From Engraulis encrasicolus (taxonomy: Eukaryota > Chordata > Actinopteri > Clupeiformes > Engraulidae), in NCBI RefSeq assembly GCF_034702125.1, contig NC_085867.1:49055898-49119897 (forward strand): a stretch of 64,000 bases of DNA, in the 5' to 3' direction. Each line of letters starts with the position of its first letter. Position 1 is the first letter of the stretch. The translations under genes and the position numbers were made by a program. The notes beneath the pieces are model-generated. The model did not search any database and was not told the DNA's origin. It saw only the letters and a program-made list of their open reading frames with translations. Positions 46,079-56,768 of the stretch are shown piece after piece.

Positions 46079-47368
46079 TGTAACAGGGTAGACCTGTCTA
46101 CAGTCAAGGTGAGCTTTGTCCCTTGCCAGCTCCCGTAGTAGTCTGTCGTCACAAACTCGGCTAGCTGCTGAGTGGCTCCGCAGTAAGTGGCGGCTAGCCC
46201 ATTGTTTTATAAAAACAGCTGCAAGTGAGCAGTTAGCTGGAGCCCTCCCGGTGTTTGGGATTTTGTGCTGGCGAACGCTGCACTCTGACTGCGCTAGCCA
46301 GAGATCCTGGGATGGCCAGCCCCAGTTGTGAATCCATATCTGTCAATGTGGAGGTACGTGTTCATGTAACTATATGATGTGTGTTCGCTAAACATTCAGA
46401 ATAGTGTATTCACTACCATGTTAATCTCTAGGTGAGCCAGATCTTCCCTTGGTTTGCGACATGTCGGTGCCAACCAGTAACTCGCACTCTGTCCTCCTGT
46501 GCTGAGGTATGTGTACCGGTGTGTTATGTTAACACTGTTCTATATATTTAATGATGGACTTGCATTCACTGATGTTTGTTTGCCTCACCCCTCAGAGTGT
46601 GCCGTCGAGGGTCGGCAACATTGCTTAGTCCTACTGCTGTTTTGTCCCTGCCCAATTAGTTTTGCTTTTCTGTTACGTTTGTTTTTGTTTGTTTAATTTC
46701 CGCCCGGCCGCCTCCCCCCCCTCTCCTGGTCTGACTAGTATTGCTGCTGTTAACTAGGCCTACCTAGGCAATAGATTTACTCGGTTGAAGTTCTATTCTC
46801 TCACCGCTTTCAGTGCAGGCCCCGTGACTCCTTATGCACTTGTAGCTTTAGGGGTGACGTGCACAGTTTGACGTGTAAAGACTTACTGATTGAATCACTT
46901 GCTTGCAGTGGAAAGACTTACTGTTTAAATCACTTGCTTGACGTGGGAAGACTTACTGATTGAATCACTTGCTTGCCGTGGTAGCCTATGCCTATGCGCA
47001 TATGGTAAATAGGAATACTGTAGACACGGGTTACCTGCACTGAGCGTCTCATTGAGTTCTACCATATAACCTCAGACCTCCCCCTCTGCACATTCCTGTC
47101 CCTTTTTGTTTCCGGCGGTCCCGGAGTTTTAATGTATGTTTATTTTCTTATTTTAAATATGTGTTAATAAAGAAAAGACTTTTTATTTTGAAACAAGAAG
47201 TACACGTCTCTGCCTACGTCTATCCGAACCTGTTGTGCCTTGGGTTATCATTGTCTTCAATCAATACTCTGGGTGGCGAAATTCCCCCAGTGGCGTAGTC
47301 GTGCAATTACACATAAAGGGTAATTATTGTTTTAAGGATAATTACCGTAAAAGTTCCACTCTGCTACA
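46079..47368 (+). repeat. 3' LTR (complete)
   Basis: 1290 bp. Includes gttaataaagaaaagac near 47165, the likely polyadenylation signal, which the 5' LTR has lost. Confidence 0.92.
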
Positions 47369-47719
47369 ATAAGTTATTTAGAACAGAACATTTTGCTTCA
47401 TTTAGGGCTCTGATAACCAACAATATGTATGATGTGGACGAGGGCCAAAACTAATGCAAGGCAACTTTTGGGCAGTTGTTGCACATTTTCGCCTGGTCAT
47501 GGATTAGTTCTTTTGGTGTGTGGGCTGTGTGTGGGGGTGCTAGGACTTATCTAAAGGGCCTTTTATGTCCCCAACAGAGCAACAGTAAATATCTGAAGCA
47601 TAAACCGGTGCAAAAGTTTTTGCTTCTACTGATTTTGTAGACATTTAAATGGCTGGGGTCAAAATGACGTTACCTAAATCTGAGGATAACAGGAGGGTTA
47701 AAAAAAAAAAAGACATTTT

Positions 47720-47935
47720 GATTTTAATTGAATGAGCAAGTTTTGTCCACTTGTTGGACATACTTGGAGAAACCTTTAAATAGCCTACATTTCTTGATTT
47801 CATTGATCAAGCAAGTTCTGCCCACTTGTTGGCCTTACTTAGTAGTAAAGCCATTAAATACATTTCTTTATTTAGTGGATAAAGCAAGTTGTGTCCACTT
47901 TGTGGACTTACTTGGAAAAGTAAGTAGGCCATAGG
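47720..47935. repeat. ~70-bp minisatellite, left block
   Basis: Three units with agcaagtt-tg-ccacttgt, acttgga-aa and aaatacatttcttgattt words. The same unit recurs in the same orientation at 49283-49495, so the material between was probably inserted into one array. Confidence 0.75.
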
Positions 47936-48023
47936 CCTATGAGTCTTGTCTCACACATCTACATAAGTTTGCGAAGGTCCCCACTTCAGCTCCTCCTCAC
48001 TGCCTGTCCCCCCGGGGGGCAAT

Positions 48024-48263
48024 CGCTATTCCGACATACCGCTATTCCGACATACCGCTATTCAGACAGCCGACATACCGTAAGGTTAGGGTTAGGGTTA
48101 GGGTTAGGGTCAGGGTTAGGGTTAGGGTTAGGGTAACTGTATGCACTCTCCCTAAACTTAGTAAAAGCTGAGCAACGTAGCACAAACCAAAGAAATTGCA
48201 TAACTCGCGCCGGTATTCCGACAATAGACATCAATGTCGGAATAGCGACATGTCGGAATAGCG
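48024..48263. mobile_element. palindromic element with telomere-like core, no. 1
   Basis: Ends cgctattccgacataccgct and its near inverse (atgtcggaatagcg repeated twice). The core 48084-48134 is (TTAGGG)8 with one TCAGGG. Confidence 0.8.
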
Positions 48264-48471
48264 CCACGTAACCGTCCCCCCACTCCTCACACGTGGTGTG
48301 TTAGTAGAGCAAACTGGTGCGAGCTCATCGTCTCGTTCATATTTGTGGCCGACTTTAAATGCGCTGTATTTAATAACACCCACATCGTGACAACAAGTTC
48401 TCGCTCACATGCTTCGTCTATGTTAGTCGACAGCAACAAAAGGTGCGATCGAGATGTCATCAACGCATGCA

Positions 48472-48583
48472 TGCGCATTTAGACAGCAATGCACCCTGGA
48501 TGAAAATGCTGCATGACGGTTAGATTTCCTGTCAAACTCAACAAAATCGTATCAGTCGAATGCATTGCTGTCTAAATGCGCAT
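48472..48583. repeat. inverted repeat, 23-bp arms
   Basis: atgcgcatttagacagcaat + gca pairs with its exact inverse ending about 48583; the spacer is about 66 bp. Confidence 0.85.
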
Positions 48584-48618
48584 AGGCTACAGTCGTTGCG
48601 GTATCTCGATCCAACCGT

Positions 48619-49222
48619 ATCTCGGTCATTTTGTGAAGTTTTCACGAAATAAAATGGGGAAATTAACTTTAAACTTCGTGGTGCATTCACGTTATTGCCC
48701 GTTTTTCGTGGTTGGGCAACGCTTCCGCTGCCTATTCATTTGAATTGCCCGACTGCTGCCTAGCGACCCACTAGTTTGACGCCCTTTCGGTACCGTCACA
48801 TGGTAATCAAACATTTCAAACAAGCAATTTAGGGTTAGGGTTAGGTTTAGGGTTAGGTTTAGGGTTAGGGTTAGGGTTAAGGTTAGGGTTATGGTTAGGT
48901 TTAGGTTTAGGGTTAAGGTTAGGGTTAGGTTTAGGTTTAGGGTCGTATGACATAAGGCGTAAGTACCGAAAGGGCGTCGAATTAGTGAGACCCGAGTGTA
49001 TCAGCAGTGTTCTGTCAGCACCCCCTCCCCGCCCCTGCAGACGCTTGGATAAGCAACAACAGGAGCTGAAAATACTGACCACGAGTCGCTAGACAGCAGT
49101 CGGGCAATTCAAATGAATAGGCAGCGGAAGCGTTGCCCGACCACGAAAAACGGGCAATAACGTGAATGCACCACGAAGTTTAAAGTTAATTTTTCGTGAA
49201 AACTTCACGAAATGACCGAGAT
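48619..49222. mobile_element. foldback element with ~140-bp arms
   Basis: Arms 48619-48767 and 49085-49222 are near-perfect inverses (shared words: cacgttattgcccgtttttc, cgcttccgctgcctattcat). Between the arms sits a second inverted-repeat element with a telomere-like core. Confidence 0.9.
48769..48987. mobile_element. palindromic element with telomere-like core, no. 2
   Basis: Ends cactagtttgacgccctttc and its inverse. The core 48831-48943 is a mix of TTAGGG, TTTAGGG, TTAAGG and one TTATGG. Confidence 0.85.
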
Positions 49223-49282
49223 GGGGCCCCTCGATCGCACTTACTGAATTGTCCTGCCCCGCATTGCAATGCATTGCTGAAT

Positions 49283-49495
49283 CCATTATTGTTGACAACA
49301 CTATTGTTGGACATACTTGGAGAAACCCTGAAATACATTTCTTGATTTGATTGATCAAGCAAGCTTTGTCCACTTGTTGGGGTTAGAAAAGCCATTGAAT
49401 ACATTTCTTGATTTAATTGATCAAGCAAGTTTTGCCCACTTGTTGGGCTTACTTGGAAAAGCCATTTAATACATTTCTTGATTTCTTAGTTGAGT
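49283..49495. repeat. ~70-bp minisatellite, right block
   Basis: Three further units of the array seen at 47720, in the same orientation. Confidence 0.75.
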
Positions 49496-49659
49496 TTACT
49501 CAAAAAATCCCTTGTTGTTTCATCAAGTAGGAACTGAGCAAGTGTTTAATTTTTTGTTCTTGCCCTGACAGTAAAATAGGCCTCTGCCAATAGTTTACAT
49601 TCCAAATTCATAGGTGGCGCTACTAACAAAAAAACCCGCACGAAAATAATTCCGAGGAA

Positions 49660-49881
49660 GAATGGCGCATGCGGCATGAGTAATCCAACGCGAATAGAAA
49701 AACAGTTCTTCAGTCTACTTTTTGTAGGAGAATATCTCCGCCAAATCTGTGACAACTGACGGTAGACAACTTAACTGTGGTCTAGCTCTACGAAACACTG
49801 TCCTGTTGCATTCAGTAGAAAGATAGTTGGACGTTTTCTTTCTTTCAACCGGAAAACAACTGTGGTACACAGCCGAGGATA
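49660..49881 (+). promoter_or_regulatory. ube2g1: ube2g1 proximal promoter and 5' UTR
   Basis: NRF1-like gcgcatgcgg at 49665-49674 and an ETS site accggaaa at 49848-49855, 27 bp before the ATG. No TATA box. These fit a housekeeping promoter. The start site is not resolved. Confidence 0.5.
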
Positions 49882-49924
49882 ATGACCGAGCAATCAGCTT
49901 TGCTGCTTCGAAAACAATTGGCAG
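49882..49924 (+). CDS. ube2g1: ube2g1 exon 1
   Basis: 43 nt, MTEQSALLLRKQLA + G|gtacta; too short to stand out as an open frame. Confidence 0.93.
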
Positions 49925-51130
49925 GTACTAAACTAAGCTTCTGTCAGCTAACCGGTGAAGGCATAGCACTTTAGCACAATGAATACTGTGTAATAGTTAA
50001 TTTCCTAGAGTAAAAAATAGGCCGACGATATTGGGTTGGGTAGAAAGGTTGTTTCCTGTTGGTATTTTCATAGCCGATTTGCTTTTCAATATGCTATGAC
50101 TTAGCGAGAGCCTGTCAACTCGAGCTACCATTTTGCTAGTTCAACAGCTCCTCGAGTAAAGCCCAACAAACACCATATGAAATCAAGTTGAAGGACTTCT
50201 AATGCGTAGAGCCGCGTGTAAACGGTTGTCAACGACAATGTTATTTTGGGACAAAGAGAAAGGACGATGTTATGGATCGCATACCATAAAACTATATAGT
50301 AAAACGCATCGACTGAGCTGTGGTGTTCTACACTTAAATTCAGCCGTGCTGTTTTAGCCGATGGGCCTCGGTTCAGTCCAGTCAGCATAGCTGTCTACGC
50401 TTTCCCACGTTGTAGTGGGCCTGATTGTGAAAAAGGTCTATTGCTCAATGCCTGACTCCTGGTCTGACTCATAGAACTCAACAAGAATCCTGTGGAGGGC
50501 TTTTCGGCAGGCCTCATCGACGATGACGACATCTACCAGTGGGAAGTGGTCGTCATAGGGCCTCAGGACACACTCTTGTAAGTATCCTATGCCATTTTTT
50601 TCTATAGTTGTGTCATTCTGAGCATTTTCTTTTGTCCATTTTTCTAATGTTTTGTTTATATGTTTTACAGTGAGGGGGGATTTTTCAAAGCACATTTAAC
50701 ATTCCCACACGACTATCCTCTTCGGCCTCCCAAAATGAAGTTTGTCACTGAAGTCTGGCACCCAAATGGTAATATTTTTCTCCCCCTTACAACTTTCTTA
50801 TTCAATAAGAGGCATATGAAGATGAGCCAAGTGATGAATCAAACTCTTAACTTTTACGCGTTTTAAAAACCTACCTACCTTTAGGCCTACATGTACTTGT
50901 GTATGTACTTTGATGTATGGCTACTGAATAGGCTTATGTTGTGGGGTCTTGTATGTGTTTTTAAAATGTGTATTGTGGACGGAGAAGTGTGAGACAAATG
51001 TCAGACAAATGTATGTGCAACCAGAAAATATACAAAGCATTATATTTCTCTTAACCTTCAGTGGGCAAGAATGGGGATGTGTGAATCTCCATACTGCACG
51101 AGCCGGGAGAGGACCGCTTTGGCTATACTT

Positions 51131-51216
<86 letters not shown>

Positions 51217-51468
51217 GTGGCTAAGAATGGGGATGTGTGCATCTCGATTCTGCATGAGCCGGGAGAGGACAAGTTTGGCTACGAGAAGCCGGAGGAGCGC
51301 TGGCTGCCGATCCACACCGTGGAGACCATCATGATCAGCGTCATCTCCATGCTGGCCGACCCCAACAGTGACTCGCCTGCTAATGTAGACGCAGCCGTAA
51401 GTGTGTGTGTGTGTGTGAGAGAGAGTGAGTGAGTGAGTGAGTGAGTGAGTGAGTGAGTGAGTGAGTGA

Positions 51469-51557
<89 letters not shown>

Positions 51558-52954
51558 GTGTGAGTGAGTGAATGAGTGAGTGAGTGAGGTGTGTGTGCGT
51601 GCGTGAGAGAGGTGTGTGTGTGTGTGAGAGAGAGAGGTGTGTGACCATCATGATATGAATCATCTCCATGAAGCCCTTCTACACACTAATTTGTAACTGT
51701 TGAGGAGTCTGAACAAAACATCCAGTTGGATTGCATATTTACATTAGCCTGACAGTCCATACTATTCATTTGGAATTACTTCATAATTCACGAATGGTCT
51801 GATTACGCTTCTCTGGGGAGAGTTTAGTCGTCCAGATGGCCGGCCAATAAGCAAACGCACTTGGGCACATAGTAACATACGTCATGAATGTCAACTGTCA
51901 GCGATTGGTCCACTCATTTCAAACCAGAGCTGAGCTCACTCCTCCCACCCAAGCGCTCCAGGGCATCGAGGATCCAGACCAAAAATGAATTACAAAGTAA
52001 TTAATATGGTCTGGTAAAACCAGGGTATGTTTACACATTAAAAGACCCAAGCCAATGTTTATTTTCTACCACCTCAATCCCTTTTTAGTGTAATTGGTGC
52101 AGTTTATTGGCGGGAGAAAGAAGTTGCATGTTCTTGTCTGAATGGCTACCCATCCAACACACGCCCCCTGATTTTGTACTTGGTTGTGGGGAATGGCATA
52201 CTGTTGATTGAAGGGCAAATAAGTGTTAACCCCTTTGCGCAGAGCCTATGTTATAAACTTACTGTCACCAACATTGTAATGGCTATGCCTTAATCTGTTA
52301 CTGAAGGCTCTCTGTAATATGTCATAGCACTGTTGTTATGATGTAGTTGAGTATTTTCAGCAAATAGTAAATAGGCCCGCCGGCGACCCCATCTGCACAA
52401 AGACCCCATCTGCACTATGTACTAGTCTGACTAACACTTTTATTTTTATTTTGTTGCCATTGAGTTCGTTACAATATGCGACCTTGCCTCTTCCACTTAT
52501 GCTTGTCTCCTCGCCCCACCTCCTGGCCCCTCCTCCGTGGAGAAACCGGTACAGTTTCCCAGCTGTCAGCCTAGCCACAACAACTTTTGAGGGACTGTTT
52601 TTCATTCACCATCCCAATTGCAAATGAGAAGAAGGCTTTACAATTGAACTTTTGCAAGATTTTGAAATATAATGCTGTGGTCAGTGATGTCATCATGACA
52701 TATTACTTCCTGGTACGAGGAAACGAGCACAAGTGGAGGAGGCAAGGTCGCATATTGGAACACACTCATTGAGCTCGGGTCGCCGGCGTAGCAGCCCAGT
52801 GCCCTACCATCAGAGCCACAGTAGGACCTGACTAACACTTTGTTTTGTTTTTCTTTTGTTTCCACAGAAAGAGTGGCGGGAAGACCCTAATGGCGAGTTC
52901 AAGAAGAAGGTGGCGCGCTGCGTGAGGAAGAGCCAGGAGATGGCCTTCGACTAA
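49882..52954 (+). CDS. ube2g1: ubiquitin-conjugating enzyme E2 G1, complete
   Basis: A cytosolic E2 that takes ubiquitin from E1 onto its catalytic Cys and builds chains with RING E3s, in protein quality control. Five exons: 49882-49924, 50475-50577, 50671-50768, 51218-51396, 52868-52954 (43, 103, 98, 179, 87 nt), all AG/GT with matching phases, giving 169 residues (human 170). Seen: MTEQSALLLRKQLAELNKNP, the HPN motif at 79-81, catalytic C89 in NGDVCISIL, the acidic insertion PGEDKFGYEKPEERW typical of the Ubc7/G family, and VRKSQEMAFD at the end. The start ATG is the only one in frame and matches the family N-terminus. It is convergent with arpc3. A degraded second copy of exon 4 lies in intron 3. 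Confidence 0.97.
50475..50577 (+). CDS. ube2g1: ube2g1 exon 2
   Basis: 103 nt, after ctcatag, ending ctctt|gtaagt. Encodes ELNKNPVEGFSAGLIDDDDI then YQWEVVVIGPQDTL(F). Confidence 0.95.
50671..50768 (+). CDS. ube2g1: ube2g1 exon 3
   Basis: 98 nt, after gttttacag. Encodes EGGFFKAHLTFPHDYPLRPP KMKFVTEVWHPN; donor G|gtaata. Confidence 0.95.
51062..51128 (+). pseudogene. ube2g1: decayed duplicate of ube2g1 exon 4
   Basis: After an acceptor-like aaccttcag the frame reads VGKNGDV, then TGA (51082-51084), then ISILHEPGED RFGYT before running into the (TC)n repeat. It aligns codon for codon with the true exon from 51218, and TGA sits exactly where the catalytic Cys TGC (51238-51240) is. It has no donor. 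If spliced in, it would stop translation before the active site. Confidence 0.9.
51131..51215. repeat. (TC)n microsatellite forming the exon 4 acceptor tract
   Basis: About 85 bp of TC ending ctctctctag directly at the exon 4 border. It separates the pseudo-exon from the true exon. Confidence 0.95.
51218..51396 (+). CDS. ube2g1: ube2g1 exon 4 (catalytic)
   Basis: 179 nt. Encodes VAKNGDVCISILHEPGEDKF GYEKPEERWLPIHTVETIMI SVISMLADPNSDSPANVDAA. The donor gtaagtgtgtgt passes straight into a microsatellite. Confidence 0.96.
51401..51640. repeat. (GT)n/(GAGT)n complex at the exon 4 donor
   Basis: GT, then about 13 gagt units, then about 75 bp of GT, then mixed GA/GAGT. It begins within the donor site. 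Confidence 0.95.
51660..52460. other. ube2g1: ube2g1 intron 4, unassigned part
   Basis: No element with clear ends seen. Confidence 0.45.
52468..52767. mobile_element. TIR element with 40-bp ends, copy 2
   Basis: Same ends (ttacaatatgcgaccttgcc and inverse) and interior as 22637-22935. Lies 100 bp before ube2g1 exon 5. Confidence 0.8.
52868..52954 (+). CDS. ube2g1: ube2g1 exon 5 with stop
   Basis: 87 nt after gtttccacag. Encodes KEWREDPNGEFKKKVARCVR KSQEMAFD, stop TAA at 52952-52954. Confidence 0.96.
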   Translation, partial: KEWREDPNGEFKKKVARCVRKSQEMAFD

Positions 52955-53353
52955 AGACTTCTACTGCTACTGCCAACATACAAGTGTGAGTTCCCCCATC
53001 CAAAATAAGGAAAACAAAGTCCAGCTGGAATTTGATTTTATTCAAGTTGCATACAGCAAATTCTGAAATTTTACCAAGCAATTTGGTCAAACTTAACTTC
53101 AGTGGTAACTGTGGGGTAAGTCTTGAGATTGCTTTTTTAAAAGCCTCCATTGTGTTGGGCTAATTGCAAACTAGAAAATGCACTCAACGTGCAGACCTCT
53201 GCCAAGGAAGTGGTTTGATGGAACATTTGACTAAGTTACATCCAATTTTTTTGTTTCTGCCTTGTTTTTGTGGAGTTAAAAACTGGAATGTCAAAAATTT
53301 GCCGTATCCCGCTATGGTGAAGAATATTTCAAAAAATTCTTGGATCTGGACTG

Positions 53354-53901
53354 CAGTGTTAATTTTGTCAGCTTTTTTTGATTTAGTCGTAGTCTTAGTC
53401 ACAATGACGAAAATCAATTTTAGTCTTAGTCATATTTTAGTCATTGCCTTCCCAATTTAGTCTTAGTCTTTGTCTAAATGACGAAAATCAATTTTAGTCT
53501 TAGTCAATTTTTAGTCATTTTAGTAATTTTGGTCAACACTGTACATAATAGAACTTCTCCACACACTGCTTCTCTTTTTAACATATATCATTGACTGGAC
53601 AGAATAAACTTTCTCCGCGCACTGCTTCTCTTTTTAACATGTATCACACTGTGCAGAATGAAACTTCTTCACACACTGCTTCTCTTTTTCTCTATTGTAT
53701 TTAACACCAGTGTTCATTTAGTCAGTTTTTTTAAATTTAGTCTTAGTCTTAGTCACAATGACGAAAATCTATTTTAGTTTTAGTCATATTTTAGTCATTG
53801 CCTTCCCAATTTAGTCTTAGTCTTAGTCTAAATGACGAAAATCAAAAAAGGGCTTTGACGAAATATTTTAGTCATAGTCATGGTTGACGAAATTAACACT
53901 G
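53354..53901. mobile_element. hAT MITE, 548 bp
   Basis: Ends cagtgttaattttgtca and tgacgaaattaacactg, with exact duplications ctggactg (53346-53353, 53902-53909). Interior of repeated 'ttttagtcttagtca' and 'aatgacgaaaatc'. Confidence 0.92.
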
Positions 53902-54116
53902 CTGGACTGTCATCTGGATCACCACCAAAATGTAATAATTTGTTCCTTTTGTCACTTCCAACAACGCCAACATTTTTCAAAATCCGTTCAACATACAATT
54001 GAGTTCTCTCATAGAACAGAGTGGTGTGCATTAGTAGTACTGCCCTTGTGATTTGATTCGATTACAAGTCGAGAGGTAACGATGCTACTGCCAACATACA
54101 AGTGTGAGTTCTAGTT

Positions 54117-54432
54117 TAAAGGGACACTGTGTGAGATTTTTAGTTGTTTATTTCCAGAATTCATGGTGCCAATTCACTAATGACCACCACCATCAAATTC
54201 TATGTATTCATTATGACGGGGGAAAAATGCACTTTTCATACATGAAAAGGGGGATCTTCTCCATGGTCCGCCATTTTGAATGACTGTAATTGGACCATAC
54301 TAGAAAACATTTCTTTATTACTTAGTAAACTTTCAAGTAAAGATCAAATTTGGCAATAGGCAGCCCATTTCCAATGAACAGCATCGTTGCAGTACCTTTT
54401 TTGACCATTTCCTGCACTGTGTACCTTTTTAA
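54117..54432 (+). mobile_element. 'aaagggacactgtg' TIR element, copy 3
   Basis: Starts aaagggacactgtgtgagat, ends tgcactgtgtacctttt; shares all landmarks with the copy at 6099 but lacks a short internal piece. Confidence 0.75.
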
Positions 54433-54555
54433 CAAAGAAAAAAACACGCATATACATCCGTCTCAAAAGGGTTTTGGGTGCAGGAGTAGCAAAGTCACTC
54501 GAAAACTGAAAATAAAGTTTGCACACCAAGCTCCTCTTTCTTACCCCTGCAACAC

Positions 54556-54995
54556 ACTACCGAGTCCGGACTCAAGTCCGTTTTTTTGTGGACTTGGACT
54601 TGTCTCGGACTCTGTATTGTTTGGACTCGGACTTGTCTTGGACTCGGACATTGGTCTTGCCAAATTAGGCTTTTGGACTCGCCCCGGGTCTGTCATTATT
54701 TTGTTTAGAACACTGGCCATCATAAATTCTAAAGTGGAGATTGAAATCCAATAACAAAAAAGTTTGTCTTCACGTCCATGGCGTATAGGTTTCCTTCAAA
54801 TGTTCACATTATTGAAATTAATCCTTTTCATTGTTTAACACTGACCGACATGTGACACGGACTTTACTTGGACTCTAATCTTTTTGGACTCGGTCTTGTC
54901 TCGGACTCGAACCTCTTTGGACTCGGGCTCGTCTCGGACTAGTCTATTCTGGTCTTTGACTTGTCTTGGACTCTACAAAGGTGGTCTTGACTACA
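54556..54995. mobile_element. repeat rich in 'ggactcgg' words
   Basis: Many gactcggacttgtct words, an end ttgactacagccctg, and a non-repetitive middle. Inverse relative at 22325-22615. Confidence 0.6.
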
Positions 54996-55076
54996 GCCCT
55001 GCTACCAGGACCTTACCCTTGTGCATGTGTATGGGTGAACGTGTTTGTGTGCGAGTGCACGTGTTTGGGTATGTGA

Positions 55077-55256
55077 ACTGATGGAAGGCTGATTGCTGTA
55101 CTCAAGTGTGTGCGTGCAATTGTTAACTGCAATGTGCAATAATGTGTATTATGTCTGTATGTTTTGTATTTGTGTATTTATGCTGTCAGACACCTTAATT
55201 TCCCTTAGGATTAATAAAAGTTCTCTACCCTCTACTCTACTCTACTTCCAGCCTCC
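55077..55256 (+). mobile_element. LINE-type 3' end with (tctac) tail, copy 2
   Basis: Same ctgatggaaggctgatt, aatgtgcaataatgtg and gacaccttaatttccc blocks as 15885-16128, ending in aataaaagttctctac and a ctctact tail. Confidence 0.55.
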
Positions 55257-55612
55257 CTAAAAGGACAAAGCAGTGGAGGACTTGACCAGCCGCCCCCTTA
55301 AAAGACTTTTGTACCCATGTCACATGGGGGAGATGGACATACAAGCAGCGTTTCTAACAAGGTCATTTTTCTTTGCCCCTCTGAAGGCCTGCTCCTCAGT
55401 TCTTCAACAGCATTTCTGTTCCTTCTTTAATATTATTTATTGTGTTTAGATTTACATTGCATGTTACCCCCTTTGTCCTTTTTACTTTTTTCTCCTGCCA
55501 CTGAGCCATTGTCTTACAGGAAGATGATACAGTTTTCATTTTGTTCTTAAAATATTTCAGTTATATTATTTTAAGTCCCCCCTCTTTCTCCTCCCTTGGA
55601 GATCTGGGGTGA

Positions 55613-55738
55613 ATTTCTCGAAATCAAAGTTGCTCACTACATTAGCTACTTCGTTGCTTTCAATGCATTTTCCCATTGGCAACTACCGAAGTTGCTAACA
55701 GGCTAACAACTTCTCTTTCGAGAAACTCACCCCAGAAG
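55613..55738. repeat. 'gtttctcgaaa' family MITE, copy 3
   Basis: Ends tggggtgaatttctcgaaat and tttcgagaaactcacccca, nearly perfect inverses: the best-preserved copy. Confidence 0.8.
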
Positions 55739-56447
55739 AGCTGAATGACGGCAGTTACATGGACGGAGTATTCCGGTTTGAAACAAAATATTGTCAGCAC
55801 TGAATTTAAAAAAAAACAAGTTCTGGAGTATTCTGTTTACATGTGTGGAATAGCGTTCTGCAACTGGAATATTCCAGAGACACGGCCACATTTCAGAATG
55901 AGTTTACATGACTCCTGCGCAATCCAAATGCTGCCAATATTCCGTTTAAAATCGTAACATTTCCTGCATGTAAATGCGTTCAGTGATGCAAACGTCTCCC
56001 TGATGAGATCTCCTCACTCCCTCTGCTGCCTTAATTAAGTTGTTTTTCTTGCGAGCAAGGAATCCAGTGATGTCACATCGATGTCGGGATGATTTTTCTT
56101 ATGAGTGGGTTTTGAAAAATAACTGTTTTGATCAAAGCAAAAAAAAAAAAAGTTATACTTGCTTGAGGGAATAGAGCATATTTTTTGTATTATCACATGA
56201 TCTCAAAATAAGTATTTTTTTCTGTGTGTAAATATGTGCTGTACCATACGGATGCCAATCATCATGTCTGTACCTTCACCCTCATCATCATTTTATAATG
56301 ATTGGTGCATCTAGAGTCGTCCTAGTCTCATTTATTACCTACACATTAATGTTTTATGATTCTGGACATAGGTTCAACTGTACGGCTCCAGTCTTCCTCA
56401 AAGCGCCTTCCAGAGAGGCTTGTTTTCCTGATCTGAGTGACGTTTTA

Positions 56448-56768
56448 AAGGTGCACTGTGTAATAAATCTAGTTGTTCATTTCCAGATTTTGCACTGTCC
56501 ATTCACAAATGTCACCTTTTTGACAAATACTTACCACCACCATTAAAATCTAAGAATTTGTTATGACTGGGAAAACGGCATTTTGAATTTCCAGACATGG
56601 GCATTTTTAGCTGCAAAACTTACCATGCTTTGGTCATACTAGTAAATATTGGTTTATTATTTATTAATATTCATGAAAAGACCAAATTTGGCAATAGGCA
56701 GCAGTTTCAATGAGCAGCATAGTTGCAATGCCTACTCTGGCCACAATCCTACACAGTGCACCTTTTTA
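56448..56768 (+). mobile_element. 'aaagggacactgtg' TIR element, copy 4
   Basis: Ends ttaaaggtgcactgtg and cacagtgcacctttttaa; TTAA at both borders. Confidence 0.75.

Larger units (their letters stand above)
44090..47368 (+). mobile_element. short LTR retrotransposon
   Basis: Two direct repeats (44090-45185, 46079-47368), both TG...CA, flank an 893-bp interior; ataa is duplicated outside (44086-44089, 47369-47372). The LTRs differ at roughly 1-2% of aligned sites, suggesting a young insertion. The 5' copy lacks about 195 bp present in the 3' copy (around 47050-47245), including its AATAAA. There is no protease, RT or integrase, so it depends on another element. A purine-rich tract, gaaaaaaagctgggagaaa, lies just before the 3' LTR. 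Confidence 0.92.

Noticed and set aside
48084..48134. TTAGGG array as a chromosome end
   Set aside because: Short, enclosed by inverted repeats and followed by ordinary genes; interstitial.
51082..51084. TGA at the catalytic Cys position read as selenocysteine
   Set aside because: The copy lacks a donor and the rest of the exon, and the functional TGC exon lies 150 bp away; decay is simpler.
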